A stretch of 64,000 nt of DNA. Source: Actinoplanes lobatus. Lineage in GTDB: Bacteria > Actinomycetota > Actinomycetes > Mycobacteriales > Micromonosporaceae. This document shows, piece by piece, positions 36,301 to 45,145 of this stretch. Location: the NCBI RefSeq assembly GCF_014205215.1, contig NZ_JACHNC010000001.1, positions 2,981,001-3,045,000 of the forward strand, read 5' to 3'. The notes below the pieces were generated by a model that was not told the DNA's origin, did no database searches, and worked only from the letters and a program-made list of their open reading frames with translations. The position numbers and the translations under genes are program-made. The number at the start of each line of letters is the position of its first letter. Positions within the stretch are counted from its first letter, which is position 1.

Positions 36301-36963
36301 ACCGAGCTCGGCGCCGGCATGTACGTGGCGATGAAGGACCTGGAGATCCGCGGCGCCGGCAACCTGCTCGGCGGTGAGCAGTCCGGCCACATCGAGGGCG
36401 TCGGCTTCGACCTGTACGTGCGGATGGTCGGCGAGGCGGTCGCCCAGTTCAAGGGCGAGCGCCCGGAGGAGGAGCCGGAGGTCAAGATCGACCTGCCGGT
36501 GGACGCGCACCTGCCCACCGAGTACATCTCGGTCGAGCGCCTGCGCCTGGAGATGTACCGCAAGCTGGCCGAGTCCCGCGACGAGCCGCGGCTCACCGAG
36601 GTCGTCGCCGAGATGACCGACCGGTACGGCGAACCGCCGGCCCCGGTCGCCAACCTGATCGCGGTCGCCCGGTTCCGGCTGCTGGCCCGGGCGTACGGGC
36701 TCACCGACGTGTCCATGCAGGGCAAGCACATCCGCTTCTCCCCGCTGGCCCTGCCGGACTCGAAGCAGCTGCGGCTCAAGCGCTACCACCCGGACGCCGT
36801 CTACAAGACCGGCGCCGACCAGGTCAGCGTTCCCCGGCCCAGCACCCGCCGGGTCGGTGGCGAGCCGCTGCGCGACCAGGCCCTGCTGGAGTGGTGCGCC
36901 CAGTTGCTCAAGGACGTGCTCGGCGACGTCCCGGCCGCCGCGCCGGTTGCGGGGAATCGATGA
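33340..36963 (+). CDS. mfd: Transcription-repair coupling factor
   Basis: Mfd displaces RNA polymerase stalled at DNA lesions and recruits UvrA. The 1207-residue protein has an N-terminal UvrB-homology region (about residues 1-350), a CarD-like RNAP-interaction domain near residue 520 (GDFVVHEQHGIGRYIELV) and a RecG-like translocase. Walker A is GDVGYGKTEIAVRA (about residue 680), the DEEQ box is VDEEQRFGVEHKEQ (about residue 780) and motif VI is QLHQIRGRVGRG. The TRCF C-terminal domain follows (LRLEMYRKLAE). It begins the block syntenic with Mycobacterium Rv1020-Rv1026. Confidence 0.97.
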   Translation: MQLSGLIPAAMRDRGLARARDLAAKGFVDSDSLDLTAPVSLRPFVVAAVAGAADVGGAQRPVLAVTATSREADDLADALGCLIDPALIAVYPSWETLPHERLSPRSDTVGRRLAVLRRLAHPGDAPLRVVVAPVRSVLQPQLKGLGDLEPVELTGGGAAELEEVARRLSGMAYARVDLVTKRGEFAVRGGILDVFPPTDEHPSRVEFWGDEVEEIRTFAVADQRTIDQVPRLWAPPCRELLLTPAVRERARELSGQHPELAEILDKLAEGIPVEGMESLAPALLRGTDNMELLIDCMPAGTHVLLCDPERIRTRAHDLTRTSDEFLEASWAAAAVGGQAPIDVGAVAFKSLADVRAHAAVLKQPWWTVSPFGLAAPSTGEEPLPWEDATPVEVSPDLGDAVALAAQPVPLYHGDTARLASDLSGWAARGWAIALVFEGKGTAQRAAELLRDAGLGVTPVDSIDAPIADGQLLITCGGLNHGFVDEASRLAVITGNDISGGRGASTKDMRKMPARRRNTIDPLELKTGDFVVHEQHGIGRYIELVQRTVNGADREYLVIEYAASKRGQPGDRLYVPTDQLDQLSRYVGGEQPSLHKMGGTDWQKSKARAKKAVKEIAAQLIQLYAARQASQGHAFGPDTPWQRELEDAFPYTETPDQMAAIVEVKQDMELQVPMDRLICGDVGYGKTEIAVRAAFKAVQDGKQVAVLVPTTLLAQQHYNTFTERMSQFPVKIKQLSRFQTPKEAALTLEEAADGTADIIIGTHRLIAKSTRFKNLGLIIVDEEQRFGVEHKEQLKALRASVDVLTMSATPIPRTLEMAITGIREMSTIATPPEERHPVLTYVGAYDEKQVAAAVHRELLRDGQVFYLHNRVESIDRAARKLRELVPEARVAVAHGQMSEEQLEKVMVGFWEKEFDVLVCTTIVESGIDIPNANTLILERADLLGLAQLHQIRGRVGRGRERAYAYFLYPREKPLTEHAHERLATIAQHTELGAGMYVAMKDLEIRGAGNLLGGEQSGHIEGVGFDLYVRMVGEAVAQFKGERPEEEPEVKIDLPVDAHLPTEYISVERLRLEMYRKLAESRDEPRLTEVVAEMTDRYGEPPAPVANLIAVARFRLLARAYGLTDVSMQGKHIRFSPLALPDSKQLRLKRYHPDAVYKTGADQVSVPRPSTRRVGGEPLRDQALLEWCAQLLKDVLGDVPAAAPVAGNR

Positions 36964-37018
36964 AGTCGATACGGGGCGGGGCGATGAAGATCACAATCGG
37001 CGTGAGAGAGTGTTGACC

Positions 37019-37849
37019 ATGCTGCGTGCCCGCCGACTCGCCTCCACCGTTGTCGCCGCGTCCCTCGCCGTGGGCGGCCTGTCCGCCTGCGACTCGGAAT
37101 CGAGCGTGGCCGCCTATCTCGGCGACGCCGGCCAGGTGTCCGAGCGGGAGGTCCAGCGGATCTGGGACGAGTCGTACCCCGACTTCGTCGCCCAGGCCCA
37201 AGCCGAGGCCCAGGCCGAGGCCCAGGAGGCCAACCAGGCGCAGCGCATGAACGAGGAGGCCCGGCGTAGCGCCGGGCAGGAGGTGGTCCCCTCGCCGGCG
37301 GTCGTCCCGTCGCCGGCGCAGGTGTCGATCAGCCGGGCCGACATCGTGGACGAGCTGGTCGCCCGGGAGCTGTACAAGCGGGTCGCCGCCGAGCGCTCGA
37401 TCACGCTGCCCGCCCAGGTGCCGTACGCGGAGGAGGCCGCCCAGCGCAAGCTGCCCGCCGACTCGGAGTACACCAAGCTCTACATCGACAACCTGTACCT
37501 GCAGAGCCTCCTGATCCAGTCGTTCCTGTCGGAGACCCCGCCGACCGACGCGGACATGCTCGAGGTCTACAACAGCCTGAGCGCCAACGGCGGCGTCGAG
37601 CCCGGTCAGGACTTCACCACCTGGCTGTCCCTCCAGTCCGACCAGAACCGGCAGGTGGTGGCCGCCTCCGCGAAGGTCCGTGAGCAGGTCGAGGCCGCCG
37701 CCGACGAGCTGAACGTCCGGGTCAACCCGCGCTACCAGCCGCTCGACGTGAGCGTGCTGGAGATCCAGGGCGAGAGCGACCCGCTTCAGCTTCTCGGCAC
37801 CGACCTGGGCATCGAGCAGCAGCCCGTACCGGTGGCCGACGTCCCTTGA
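37019..37849 (+). CDS. SurA N-terminal-like lipoprotein
   Basis: This is a 276-residue predicted lipoprotein: basic N-terminus MLRARR, hydrophobic core, lipobox LSAC with Cys about residue 22. The mature protein has an Ala/Glu/Gln-rich helical segment with a repeated QAEAQAEAQEANQ and a Pro-rich VPSPAVVPSPAQ linker. A SurA-N-like helical domain follows (about residues 105-225: DELVARELYKRVAAER, LLIQSFLSET). It has no parvulin domain, so it is probably a chaperone or scaffold rather than an isomerase. It is placed between mfd and mazG and overlaps mazG by 4 nt. GTG codons upstream could also start it. Confidence 0.75.
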   Translation: MLRARRLASTVVAASLAVGGLSACDSESSVAAYLGDAGQVSEREVQRIWDESYPDFVAQAQAEAQAEAQEANQAQRMNEEARRSAGQEVVPSPAVVPSPAQVSISRADIVDELVARELYKRVAAERSITLPAQVPYAEEAAQRKLPADSEYTKLYIDNLYLQSLLIQSFLSETPPTDADMLEVYNSLSANGGVEPGQDFTTWLSLQSDQNRQVVAASAKVREQVEAAADELNVRVNPRYQPLDVSVLEIQGESDPLQLLGTDLGIEQQPVPVADVP

Positions 37850-38805
37850 GCGCCCGGATCATCCTGCTGGTCACCTCACCCCGGCTACCGGCCGGGCTGC
37901 TGACCGCGGAGGCGTGGGACGCCGTCCGGGCGTACCCCGTCTTCGCCGCCGCGGACAGTGACCAGGCCACGGCCCTGCGGGTCACCGGTGTGCCGGTCAC
38001 GATCCTGGAGACCGACGCACAGGGCCTGCTCGACGCGATCGCCGGGCAGCCGGCCGCCGTCTGGCTCGCCGGGCCGCACGGCGACCAGGACTTCGCCCGG
38101 CAGCTCGGGCTGCGCCTGGCCCGCGAGCCGGGCCTCGCCGAACTGGAGCTGATGTACGGCTCGTGGGATCCGCCCGGAGCCCGGCTGCTGGACGCCGTCG
38201 CCGTGATGGACCGGCTGGCCTCACCCGGCGGTGACCCGTGGAAACGGGCGCAGACCCACCGGACGCTCGCCCCCTACCTGCTGGAGGAGGCGTACGAGGC
38301 GTACGACGCGATCGTCGGCGACGACCCGGACGCGGCCCGCGAGGAACTCGGCGACGTGCTGCTCCAGGTGGTGCTGCACGCCCGGCTCGCCGAGGATCGC
38401 GACGAGAGCGACCGGTGGAGCATCGACGACGTGGCCGCCGGCCTGGTGGAGAAGATGATCCGGCGCAATCCGCACGTCTTCGCCGGGGAGCGGGTCGAGG
38501 ACATCGAGGAGATCACCGCCAACTGGGAGCGGATCAAGCGCGAGGAGAAGACGCGCGACTCCGTGCTGGACGGGATCGTCATGAGCCAGCCGTCCCTCGC
38601 CCTGGCCGCGAAGATCATGCACCGGGCCGAACGGGCCGGCCTCGAGGTGCCGTTGCCGGCCGGTGAGGACCTCGGTGTCCTGCTGCTGCGGGTGGTCGCC
38701 GAGGCCCGGGCCGCGGGTCTGGACGCCGAGGCCGAACTGCGGGCCGCCACGCTGACTTTCGCAGAGGCGGTGCGTGCGGCGGAAAATGCCGGCCCCTCCG
38801 AGTAG
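37846..38805 (+). CDS. mazG: Nucleoside triphosphate pyrophosphohydrolase
   Basis: MazG hydrolyses (d)NTPs to monophosphates, cleansing damaged nucleotides or lowering alarmone-linked pools. The 319-residue protein has an N-terminal methyltransferase-like region of about 115 residues seen in actinobacterial MazG proteins. The MazG core follows, with metal-binding acidic motifs EEAYEAYDAI (about residue 147) and EELGDVLLQVVLHA, then KMIRRNPHVFAGE and ITANWERIKREEK. It starts with TTG within the upstream lipoprotein stop (TTGA), so the genes are coupled. Next to mfd, a DNA-integrity role is plausible. Confidence 0.92.
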   Translation: MSARIILLVTSPRLPAGLLTAEAWDAVRAYPVFAAADSDQATALRVTGVPVTILETDAQGLLDAIAGQPAAVWLAGPHGDQDFARQLGLRLAREPGLAELELMYGSWDPPGARLLDAVAVMDRLASPGGDPWKRAQTHRTLAPYLLEEAYEAYDAIVGDDPDAAREELGDVLLQVVLHARLAEDRDESDRWSIDDVAAGLVEKMIRRNPHVFAGERVEDIEEITANWERIKREEKTRDSVLDGIVMSQPSLALAAKIMHRAERAGLEVPLPAGEDLGVLLLRVVAEARAAGLDAEAELRAATLTFAEAVRAAENAGPSE

Positions 38806-38808
38806 GTT
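38803..38808 (+). promoter_or_regulatory. Probable -10 box (TAGGTT) of the DUF885 gene
   Basis: TAGGTT begins inside the mazG stop codon (TAG) and ends 7 nt before the ATG at 38816. No Shine-Dalgarno sequence is present, so the gene probably has a leaderless transcript. Confidence 0.5.
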
Positions 38809-38815
38809 TCACGGC

Positions 38816-40432
38816 ATGCCGGAGTTCGTACCACTCGCCGAGCGGATCGTCGACGCCCTGCTGGAGAGCGACCCCGCCACCGCCTCCTACGCGGGCGACC
38901 ACCGCTTCGACGACCGCCTGCCCGACCACTCCGGCGCCGGTGTGTCCGGCCGGGTCGCCATGCTGCGTGACGCCGGTGACGCGCTCAGCGGCGTCGACCC
39001 CGACGGCCTCGATCCGGAGGACCAGGTCGACCACGCGATCCTGACCGCCCGGGTGGAGCGGGCGCTGTTCGAACTCGCCGAGATCCGCGAGCACGAGTGG
39101 AACCCGTTGGACCACAATCCCGGCCCGCTGCTGCACGGGCTGATCGCCCGCCCGTTCGCGCCGCTCGGCGAGCGCCTGACCAGCCTGGCCGGCCGGCTCG
39201 GCGCGATTCCCGACGCCCTGGCCACGGCTCGTGCCGTGCTGCGTGACGTGCCCCGCGTCCACGCCGAGACCGCGGTCGGCCAGTTCGCCGGCACGGCCGG
39301 GCTGATCCGCGCCGAGATCCCCACCCTGCTGGCCAGGGAGCCGGGCCTGCGCTCGACCGTGGAGCCGGTGGCCCAGGCCGCGCTGGCCGCGCTCGGCGAG
39401 TTCGACGGCTGGCTGCGTGCCCGGCTGGAGAGCGGTAATCCCGGCCGCGACCCACGGCTCGGCCGGCACCTGTGGGAGGCCCGGCTCTGGCACACCCTCG
39501 ACACCGAGCTGTCCGCCGCCGAGGTGCTCTCCCGCGCCCGGGAGAATCTGGACCGCGTCGGCGAGGCGCTGCGGGAGGCCGCCGCCGAGCTGGCCGGTGG
39601 CCCGGCCACCGACGAGACGGTCCGGCGGGCGCTCGGCTCGATCGCCGAGCGGCACCCGGACAACACCACCATCGTCGGGCTGGCCAAGGTGACGATGGGG
39701 GAGGCGACCGAGTTCGTCCGGGCGCACGACATCGTGTCCCTGGTGGACGACCCGTGCGTCATCGAGGAGATGCCGGAGTTCGCCCGGGGCGTCGCGGTGG
39801 CCTACTGCGACCCGCCCGGTCCACTGGAGACGGCCGACGTCCCCACCTTCTACTGCATCGCCCCGGCCCCGGCCGACTGGCCCGCTGAGCGGATCGCCAG
39901 CTTCTACCGGGAGTACAACGACGAGATGCTGCGCAACCTCACCGTCCATGAGGCGATGCCCGGCCACTTCCTGCAGATCGCCCACTCGCGGCGGTTCCGG
40001 GCGGCCACCCGGGTGCGCTCGCTCGGCTGGTCCGGCCCGTTCGTCGAGGGCTGGGCGGTCTATGCGGAGGAGCTGATGACCGGCCTCGGCTTCGGTGGCC
40101 TGCCGGTCCGGTTGCAGCAGCTCAAGATGCAGTTGCGGATGAGCCTCAACGCGATCATCGACCAGCTCACGCACTGCGAGGGGCTGCCCGAGTCCGAGGC
40201 CATGGAGCTGATGACCGGGCGCGGCTTCCAGGAGGAGGGCGAGGCGGCCGGCAAGTGGCGGCGGGCGCTGCTCACCTCGACGCAGCTGTCCACCTACTTC
40301 GTCGGCTACACCGAGGTCGCGGCGATCGCGGCGGCCCGGCCGTTCGGCGCCACCCCGAAGGCGTGGCACGACGCCATGCTGGCGCACGGCTCCCCACCGC
40401 CCCGCCACCTGCGCGCACTGCTCGGTGTCTGA
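38816..40432 (+). CDS. DUF885-family metallopeptidase-like protein
   Basis: This 538-residue soluble protein contains the zinc-type motif VHEAMPGHFLQ (HExxPGH, about residue 378). A downstream Glu-containing segment GWAVYAEELM follows, the hallmark of DUF885 proteins, some of which act as carboxypeptidases. The N-terminal region is helical (LAERIVDALLESDPATASYAGDHRFDD). No signal peptide is visible, so it is likely cytoplasmic. Physiological substrate unknown. It lies between mazG and a convergent lipoprotein gene and is an insertion relative to the mycobacterial order. Confidence 0.87.
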   Translation: MPEFVPLAERIVDALLESDPATASYAGDHRFDDRLPDHSGAGVSGRVAMLRDAGDALSGVDPDGLDPEDQVDHAILTARVERALFELAEIREHEWNPLDHNPGPLLHGLIARPFAPLGERLTSLAGRLGAIPDALATARAVLRDVPRVHAETAVGQFAGTAGLIRAEIPTLLAREPGLRSTVEPVAQAALAALGEFDGWLRARLESGNPGRDPRLGRHLWEARLWHTLDTELSAAEVLSRARENLDRVGEALREAAAELAGGPATDETVRRALGSIAERHPDNTTIVGLAKVTMGEATEFVRAHDIVSLVDDPCVIEEMPEFARGVAVAYCDPPGPLETADVPTFYCIAPAPADWPAERIASFYREYNDEMLRNLTVHEAMPGHFLQIAHSRRFRAATRVRSLGWSGPFVEGWAVYAEELMTGLGFGGLPVRLQQLKMQLRMSLNAIIDQLTHCEGLPESEAMELMTGRGFQEEGEAAGKWRRALLTSTQLSTYFVGYTEVAAIAAARPFGATPKAWHDAMLAHGSPPPRHLRALLGV

Positions 40433-40459
40433 CCTTTCGACGGTCGGTTTCCGGGGCGG

Positions 40460-41155
40460 TCAGTCGGCGCGGCGGTCGACGAACCGGGCGCCCGGCGGCA
40501 TGGCGAAGTCGTGGTCGCCGGCTCGCGCCTGGTAATCGGTCAGCACCATCTCGACCGGGGTGCCGGCGACCGTTCCGGTGAAACCGGCGATGGCGCCCTC
40601 GACCGTCACGCAGACGTCGAAGTCCGGTGCCGGCACGTGATCGACGCCACCCAGACGCAGACAGGAGGCGGTCCGCTCGGCGATCGTGGTCTCCCGCGTC
40701 TGGACCGCCAGATCCGGGTCGATCGCCGCCGCGTTCAACAGCGCGAGAACCGTGTCCGGGGTGACCAGACCGGCCGTGGCAGGCAGTTCGTCGGGGGCGC
40801 CGTGCGGGTCGGTGGCGGTGCAGACGGTCTGCGTGCCGGCAATTGCACAGTTGGTGAGGGCGTCCGGCGTCCGGATCAGATTGCCGGACGGAAAGGCATA
40901 GGCGATTCGGGCGGGCCGCTGTGAGCGGGTGATCCGGGCGGTCTCACCGCCGGCCAGCCGGTAGGTGGCGGTCCAGCTCTGGCCGCCCGCGCCGGCCAGC
41001 CGGTCGGCGACCTCGCTGACCAGGTCGGTCCCGGCGGCGCCGGCGGCGCCGGCCGGTTCGATCCCGGTGCAGCCGGAGGTGCCGAGGAGGCCGATGACGA
41101 GCAGGGAGCCGGCGAGCGCGGAGCCGGCGCGGATGCGGCGCGGGGTGGCGGGCAC
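40460..41155 (-). CDS. Secreted lipoprotein of unknown function
   Basis: This 231-residue predicted lipoprotein starts with basic PATPRRIRAG, a hydrophobic core and lipobox GTSGC (Cys about residue 29). The mature domain (about residues 45-230) is beta-rich and contains paired cysteines (NCAIAGTQTVC) and a segment VEMVLTDYQARAGDHDFAMPPGARF. That ending resembles lipid-binding LppX/LprG-like or LolA-like folds, but I cannot confirm it. GTG is chosen because AAGGGTGG precedes it. It converges on the DUF885 gene. Confidence 0.68.
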   Translation of the reverse strand: MPATPRRIRAGSALAGSLLVIGLLGTSGCTGIEPAGAAGAAGTDLVSEVADRLAGAGGQSWTATYRLAGGETARITRSQRPARIAYAFPSGNLIRTPDALTNCAIAGTQTVCTATDPHGAPDELPATAGLVTPDTVLALLNAAAIDPDLAVQTRETTIAERTASCLRLGGVDHVPAPDFDVCVTVEGAIAGFTGTVAGTPVEMVLTDYQARAGDHDFAMPPGARFVDRRAD

Positions 41156-41298
41156 GTGACCACCCTTACGTACCGTGCCACCCCGCGCAATCGAGTATCC
41201 CGTGGCGGCCGTCGATGAATCGAGGGCCAATGGACGGACAATTAACGGGCCGGAAGACCTCATTTAAGAACCGGCATTTCCCGTCCGATATCCCGTAA

Positions 41299-41985
41299 TC
41301 ATCGGAGGTTGGCGGCCTCGGCCATCATCTCGGCCATCATCTCGTCCGCCATCGCCTCGGCGGCCGCGGCCTCGCGGCGGGCCATGGTCTGGAGCCGGAA
41401 GACGTACCGGCGAATGATCTTGGCCTGGTGCTCGTTCCGGTCGAAGATCGCCACCATCTCGACCATGACCGGACCGCGTACCGGGACCTGCTGCCGCAGC
41501 GAACTCACCCGCAGGGCGGTGGCCGGGAACTCGACCACCTCGCTGCCCAACTGCACGCGGAGCAGCATCTGGTCGCCCGGCCGCAGGTCGACGTCGCTGA
41601 AGTGGGCCCGCACCGACTGCTCGCTGATGTCGTGCACCCGGCCGGTGACCTGCGGTTTGTCGGCGCGTACCAGCAGGATGGCCTCGCCTCCGCCGCCGCG
41701 TACGTACAGCCGCTGCTGTTCGATCTCCGGTTCGCCGGGCAGGGTGACGTCGATCCGGTTCTCGTCGACCCTCACCACGGTCCCGTGCTGGGCGTACCGG
41801 CCACGGGAGCCCGCCGGCCAGCGGATGGTCACCGGGGAGCCGCTCGTCAGCGGGACGTCGGCGCGGGCGAGCGACAGGGTCACGGTGGCGTCGGTGACCC
41901 GGACCACACGGACCTGCGGGAGGGTGCGGCCCCCGAGGTCCATCTCGACGTGTGACCCGTCGGCGGGAAACAGGCTACTGGTCAT
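41299..41985 (-). CDS. PilZ-like domain protein
   Basis: This 228-residue protein has two beta-rich domains in the order of YcgR-type proteins: an N-terminal PilZN-like part (about residues 10-95) and a PilZ-like part (about residues 97-195, with GRVHDISEQSVRAHF). The second c-di-GMP motif normally reads [D/N]xSxxG; here DxSxxS/V occurs and the RxxxR motif is not visible, so c-di-GMP binding is uncertain. A Met/Ala/Glu-rich helical tail (MADEMMAEMMAEAANL) closes the protein. It is divergent from enolase. Function unknown. Confidence 0.68.
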   Translation of the reverse strand: MTSSLFPADGSHVEMDLGGRTLPQVRVVRVTDATVTLSLARADVPLTSGSPVTIRWPAGSRGRYAQHGTVVRVDENRIDVTLPGEPEIEQQRLYVRGGGGEAILLVRADKPQVTGRVHDISEQSVRAHFSDVDLRPGDQMLLRVQLGSEVVEFPATALRVSSLRQQVPVRGPVMVEMVAIFDRNEHQAKIIRRYVFRLQTMARREAAAAEAMADEMMAEMMAEAANLR

Positions 41986-42143
41986 AGTGCCCACCGATTC
42001 GGCAGGTCCGGCCCGGGTTTGAGGCATAACGGGCGACGAGTTGACCGGCCCCGCGAACAAGACATTGCTCGACTCGATACGCTCTCCGGTGTGGTCGGCC
42101 CGCAGGGTCGCGGACCGAAACTCTGTATTCGTACAAACGTTAG

Positions 42144-43442
<1,299 letters not shown>

Positions 43443-43464
43443 CCCTCCGGCGTCGGATCATCGG

Positions 43465-43516
43465 GTTTGTGGCACCCGCCTTCGGAGACATAGATTTCCG
43501 GGTGGGTGCCACGAAC
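43465..43516 (+). terminator. Long hairpin between eno and the ftsB-like gene
   Basis: A 16-bp stem (GTTTGTGGCACCCGCC with GGTGGGTGCCACGAAC, containing two G-U pairs) encloses a 20-nt loop, 22 nt after the eno stop. It ends 14 nt before the GGGGAGGG ribosome-binding site of the next gene. It may terminate eno partially or regulate downstream expression; it lacks a U-tract. Confidence 0.6.
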
Positions 43517-43542
43517 ACGTGACGGTCAGCGGGGAGGGTGAG

Positions 43543-44088
43543 ATGGCGGAACGCCGCACACCGAGCGGCCAGGGTCCGGCCCGGCGAGCCGGTGGCCGCC
43601 CCACCCCGCCCCGGACCAGGAACACCGGCCCGATCCGGGTGCCCGCCGCACGGCGTACCTCCTCGGGGTCCGGCGGCGCAGCCGCGAAGCGCACCGAGGC
43701 GCCACGCCCGCGCGCGCTGACCGGCCGGGCCACCGTCCTGATCGCGCTGGTCGTGGCGCTGGCGCTGGCCTACACGTACCCCGTCCGGGTGTATTTGAAG
43801 CAAGAGGCCGAGATCGCCGAGATGGAGCGGGCGCAGGCCGTGCAGCGCGCCGAGATCGCCGAGACGGCCAAGACCCTCGAGAAGTGGAACGACCCGGAGT
43901 ACCTGCGGATCCAGGCCCGGGAGCGGATCTTCTACGTGCGCCCGGGTGAGACGCCCCTGCTCGTCGTCGACGACAAGGACCGCGCCGCCCGCACCGCCGC
44001 TGAGCAGACCCCGGCGGCCGCCCCCGACCGCTGGTACGACACGCTGTGGAGCAGTGTCCAAGCCGCCAACGCAGAGCCCCAGGACTGA
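43543..44088 (+). CDS. FtsB/DivIC-like septum formation protein
   Basis: This 181-residue bitopic membrane protein has a basic, Pro/Gly/Arg-rich cytoplasmic tail (about residues 1-60), one membrane helix (ATVLIALVVALALAYTY, about 63-79) and a coiled coil (KQEAEIAEMERAQAVQRAEIAETAKTLE). The FtsB/DivIC motif WNDPEYLRIQARERIFYVRPGE follows. FtsB acts with FtsL and FtsQ in the divisome. The start is the ATG with GGGGAGGG 5 nt upstream. It is equivalent in position to Rv1024 of M. tuberculosis, and its stop is followed 10 nt later by the DUF501 gene. Confidence 0.9.
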   Translation: MAERRTPSGQGPARRAGGRPTPPRTRNTGPIRVPAARRTSSGSGGAAAKRTEAPRPRALTGRATVLIALVVALALAYTYPVRVYLKQEAEIAEMERAQAVQRAEIAETAKTLEKWNDPEYLRIQARERIFYVRPGETPLLVVDDKDRAARTAAEQTPAAAPDRWYDTLWSSVQAANAEPQD

Positions 44089-44098
44089 TTTCGGACTG

Positions 44099-44602
44099 AT
44101 GGAAGAACCCACACCCGCCGACCTCGACATCGTGGCGGCCCAGCTAGGCCGTCGTCCCCGTGGCACACGGGCGGTCGCGCACCGTTGCCCGTGCGGCAAC
44201 CCCGACGTGGTGGAGACCTCGCCGCGCCTCGATGACGGCACACCGTTCCCCACCCTCTTCTACCTGACCTGCCCGCACGCCACGGCCGCATGCAGCCGCC
44301 TGGAGTCGGCCGGTGTGATGCGCGACATGCAGGAGCGTCTCAGCACCGATCCCGAACTCGCCAAGCGGTACGCGGCCGCGCACCAGGACTATCTGGACCG
44401 GCGGACCGCCATCGAGGACGTTCCGGAGATCAGCCACGTCTCGGCGGGCGGCATGCCGGACCGGGTCAAGTGCCTGCATGTCCACCTCGGGCACGCGCTG
44501 GCCGCGGGCCGCGGCGTCAACCCGTTCGGCGACGAGGTGCGGGACGCGATCGAGCCGTACTGGGCCGGCGGCCCCTGCGTGCGCCCGGCCGGCGACGAGT
44601 GA
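44099..44602 (+). CDS. DUF501 family protein
   Basis: This 167-residue soluble protein belongs to DUF501, which is nearly always found between ftsB and ppx in actinobacteria. It has conserved cysteines and histidines (HRCPCGNPDVVET, LTCPHATAACSRLES, HVSAGGMPDRVKCLHVHLGHALA) that could bind a metal. No enzymatic function is established. Its stop overlaps the GNAT gene start by 4 nt (GTGA). Confidence 0.9.
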   Translation: MEEPTPADLDIVAAQLGRRPRGTRAVAHRCPCGNPDVVETSPRLDDGTPFPTLFYLTCPHATAACSRLESAGVMRDMQERLSTDPELAKRYAAAHQDYLDRRTAIEDVPEISHVSAGGMPDRVKCLHVHLGHALAAGRGVNPFGDEVRDAIEPYWAGGPCVRPAGDE

Positions 44603-45093
44603 TCATCCGGCGCGCCCGGACCGGGGACATCAAGGCGATCCGGGCGCTCGTCGACACCTACACGACCGATCGGCGCCTGCTCAGCAAGGCCACCGTCACC
44701 CTGTACGAGCAGGTGCAGGAGTTCTGGGTGGCGGCCGACGAGGCGGACCGGGTCATCGGCTGCGGCGCCCTGCACGTGATGTGGGAGGACCTCGCGGAGA
44801 TCCGTACCGTCGCGGTCGACCCGTCCCGTCGCGGTCAGAAGATCGGCCACCGGATCGTGTCGGCTCTGCTCGACCAGGCGCGCGAGCTCGGCGTACGCCG
44901 GGTGTTCTGCCTCACGTTCGAGACCCGGTTCTTCGGGTCGTTCGGGTTCACCGAGATCGACGGGGCCGCCGTGCCGCACGGGGTCTACGAGCAGTTGCTG
45001 CGCTCCTACGACGAGGGCGTGGCGGAATTCCTCGACCTGGAACGGGTCAAACCCAACACCCTGGGGAACACGAGAATGCTGCTGCACCTATGA
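44599..45093 (+). CDS. GNAT acetyltransferase, amino-acid N-acetyltransferase (ArgA-like)
   Basis: This 164-residue single-domain GNAT has the acetyl-CoA-binding motif VDPSRRGQKIGHRIVSALL (Q/RxxGxG/A type, about residues 75-93). The C-terminal pattern RVFCLTFETRFFGSFGFTEIDGAAVP resembles the short N-acetylglutamate synthases of actinobacteria (Rv2747-like). These catalyse the first step of arginine synthesis, so a role in arginine synthesis is plausible but not proved. It begins within the DUF501 stop and is an insertion between DUF501 and ppx compared with mycobacteria. Confidence 0.78.
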   Translation: MIIRRARTGDIKAIRALVDTYTTDRRLLSKATVTLYEQVQEFWVAADEADRVIGCGALHVMWEDLAEIRTVAVDPSRRGQKIGHRIVSALLDQARELGVRRVFCLTFETRFFGSFGFTEIDGAAVPHGVYEQLLRSYDEGVAEFLDLERVKPNTLGNTRMLLHL

Positions 45094-45145
45094 GCGGGTC
45101 ATCGAGCTCGGTCCGGAACTCATGGCGATGCCGGGGTAAAGCGTC

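Noticed and set aside
33433..36789. A minus-strand reading frame of over 1100 codons opposite mfd
   Set aside because: It is fully antisense to an intact mfd, has the Arg/Gly/Val/Asp-rich composition produced by the opposite strand of GC-rich genes, and shows no family motif.
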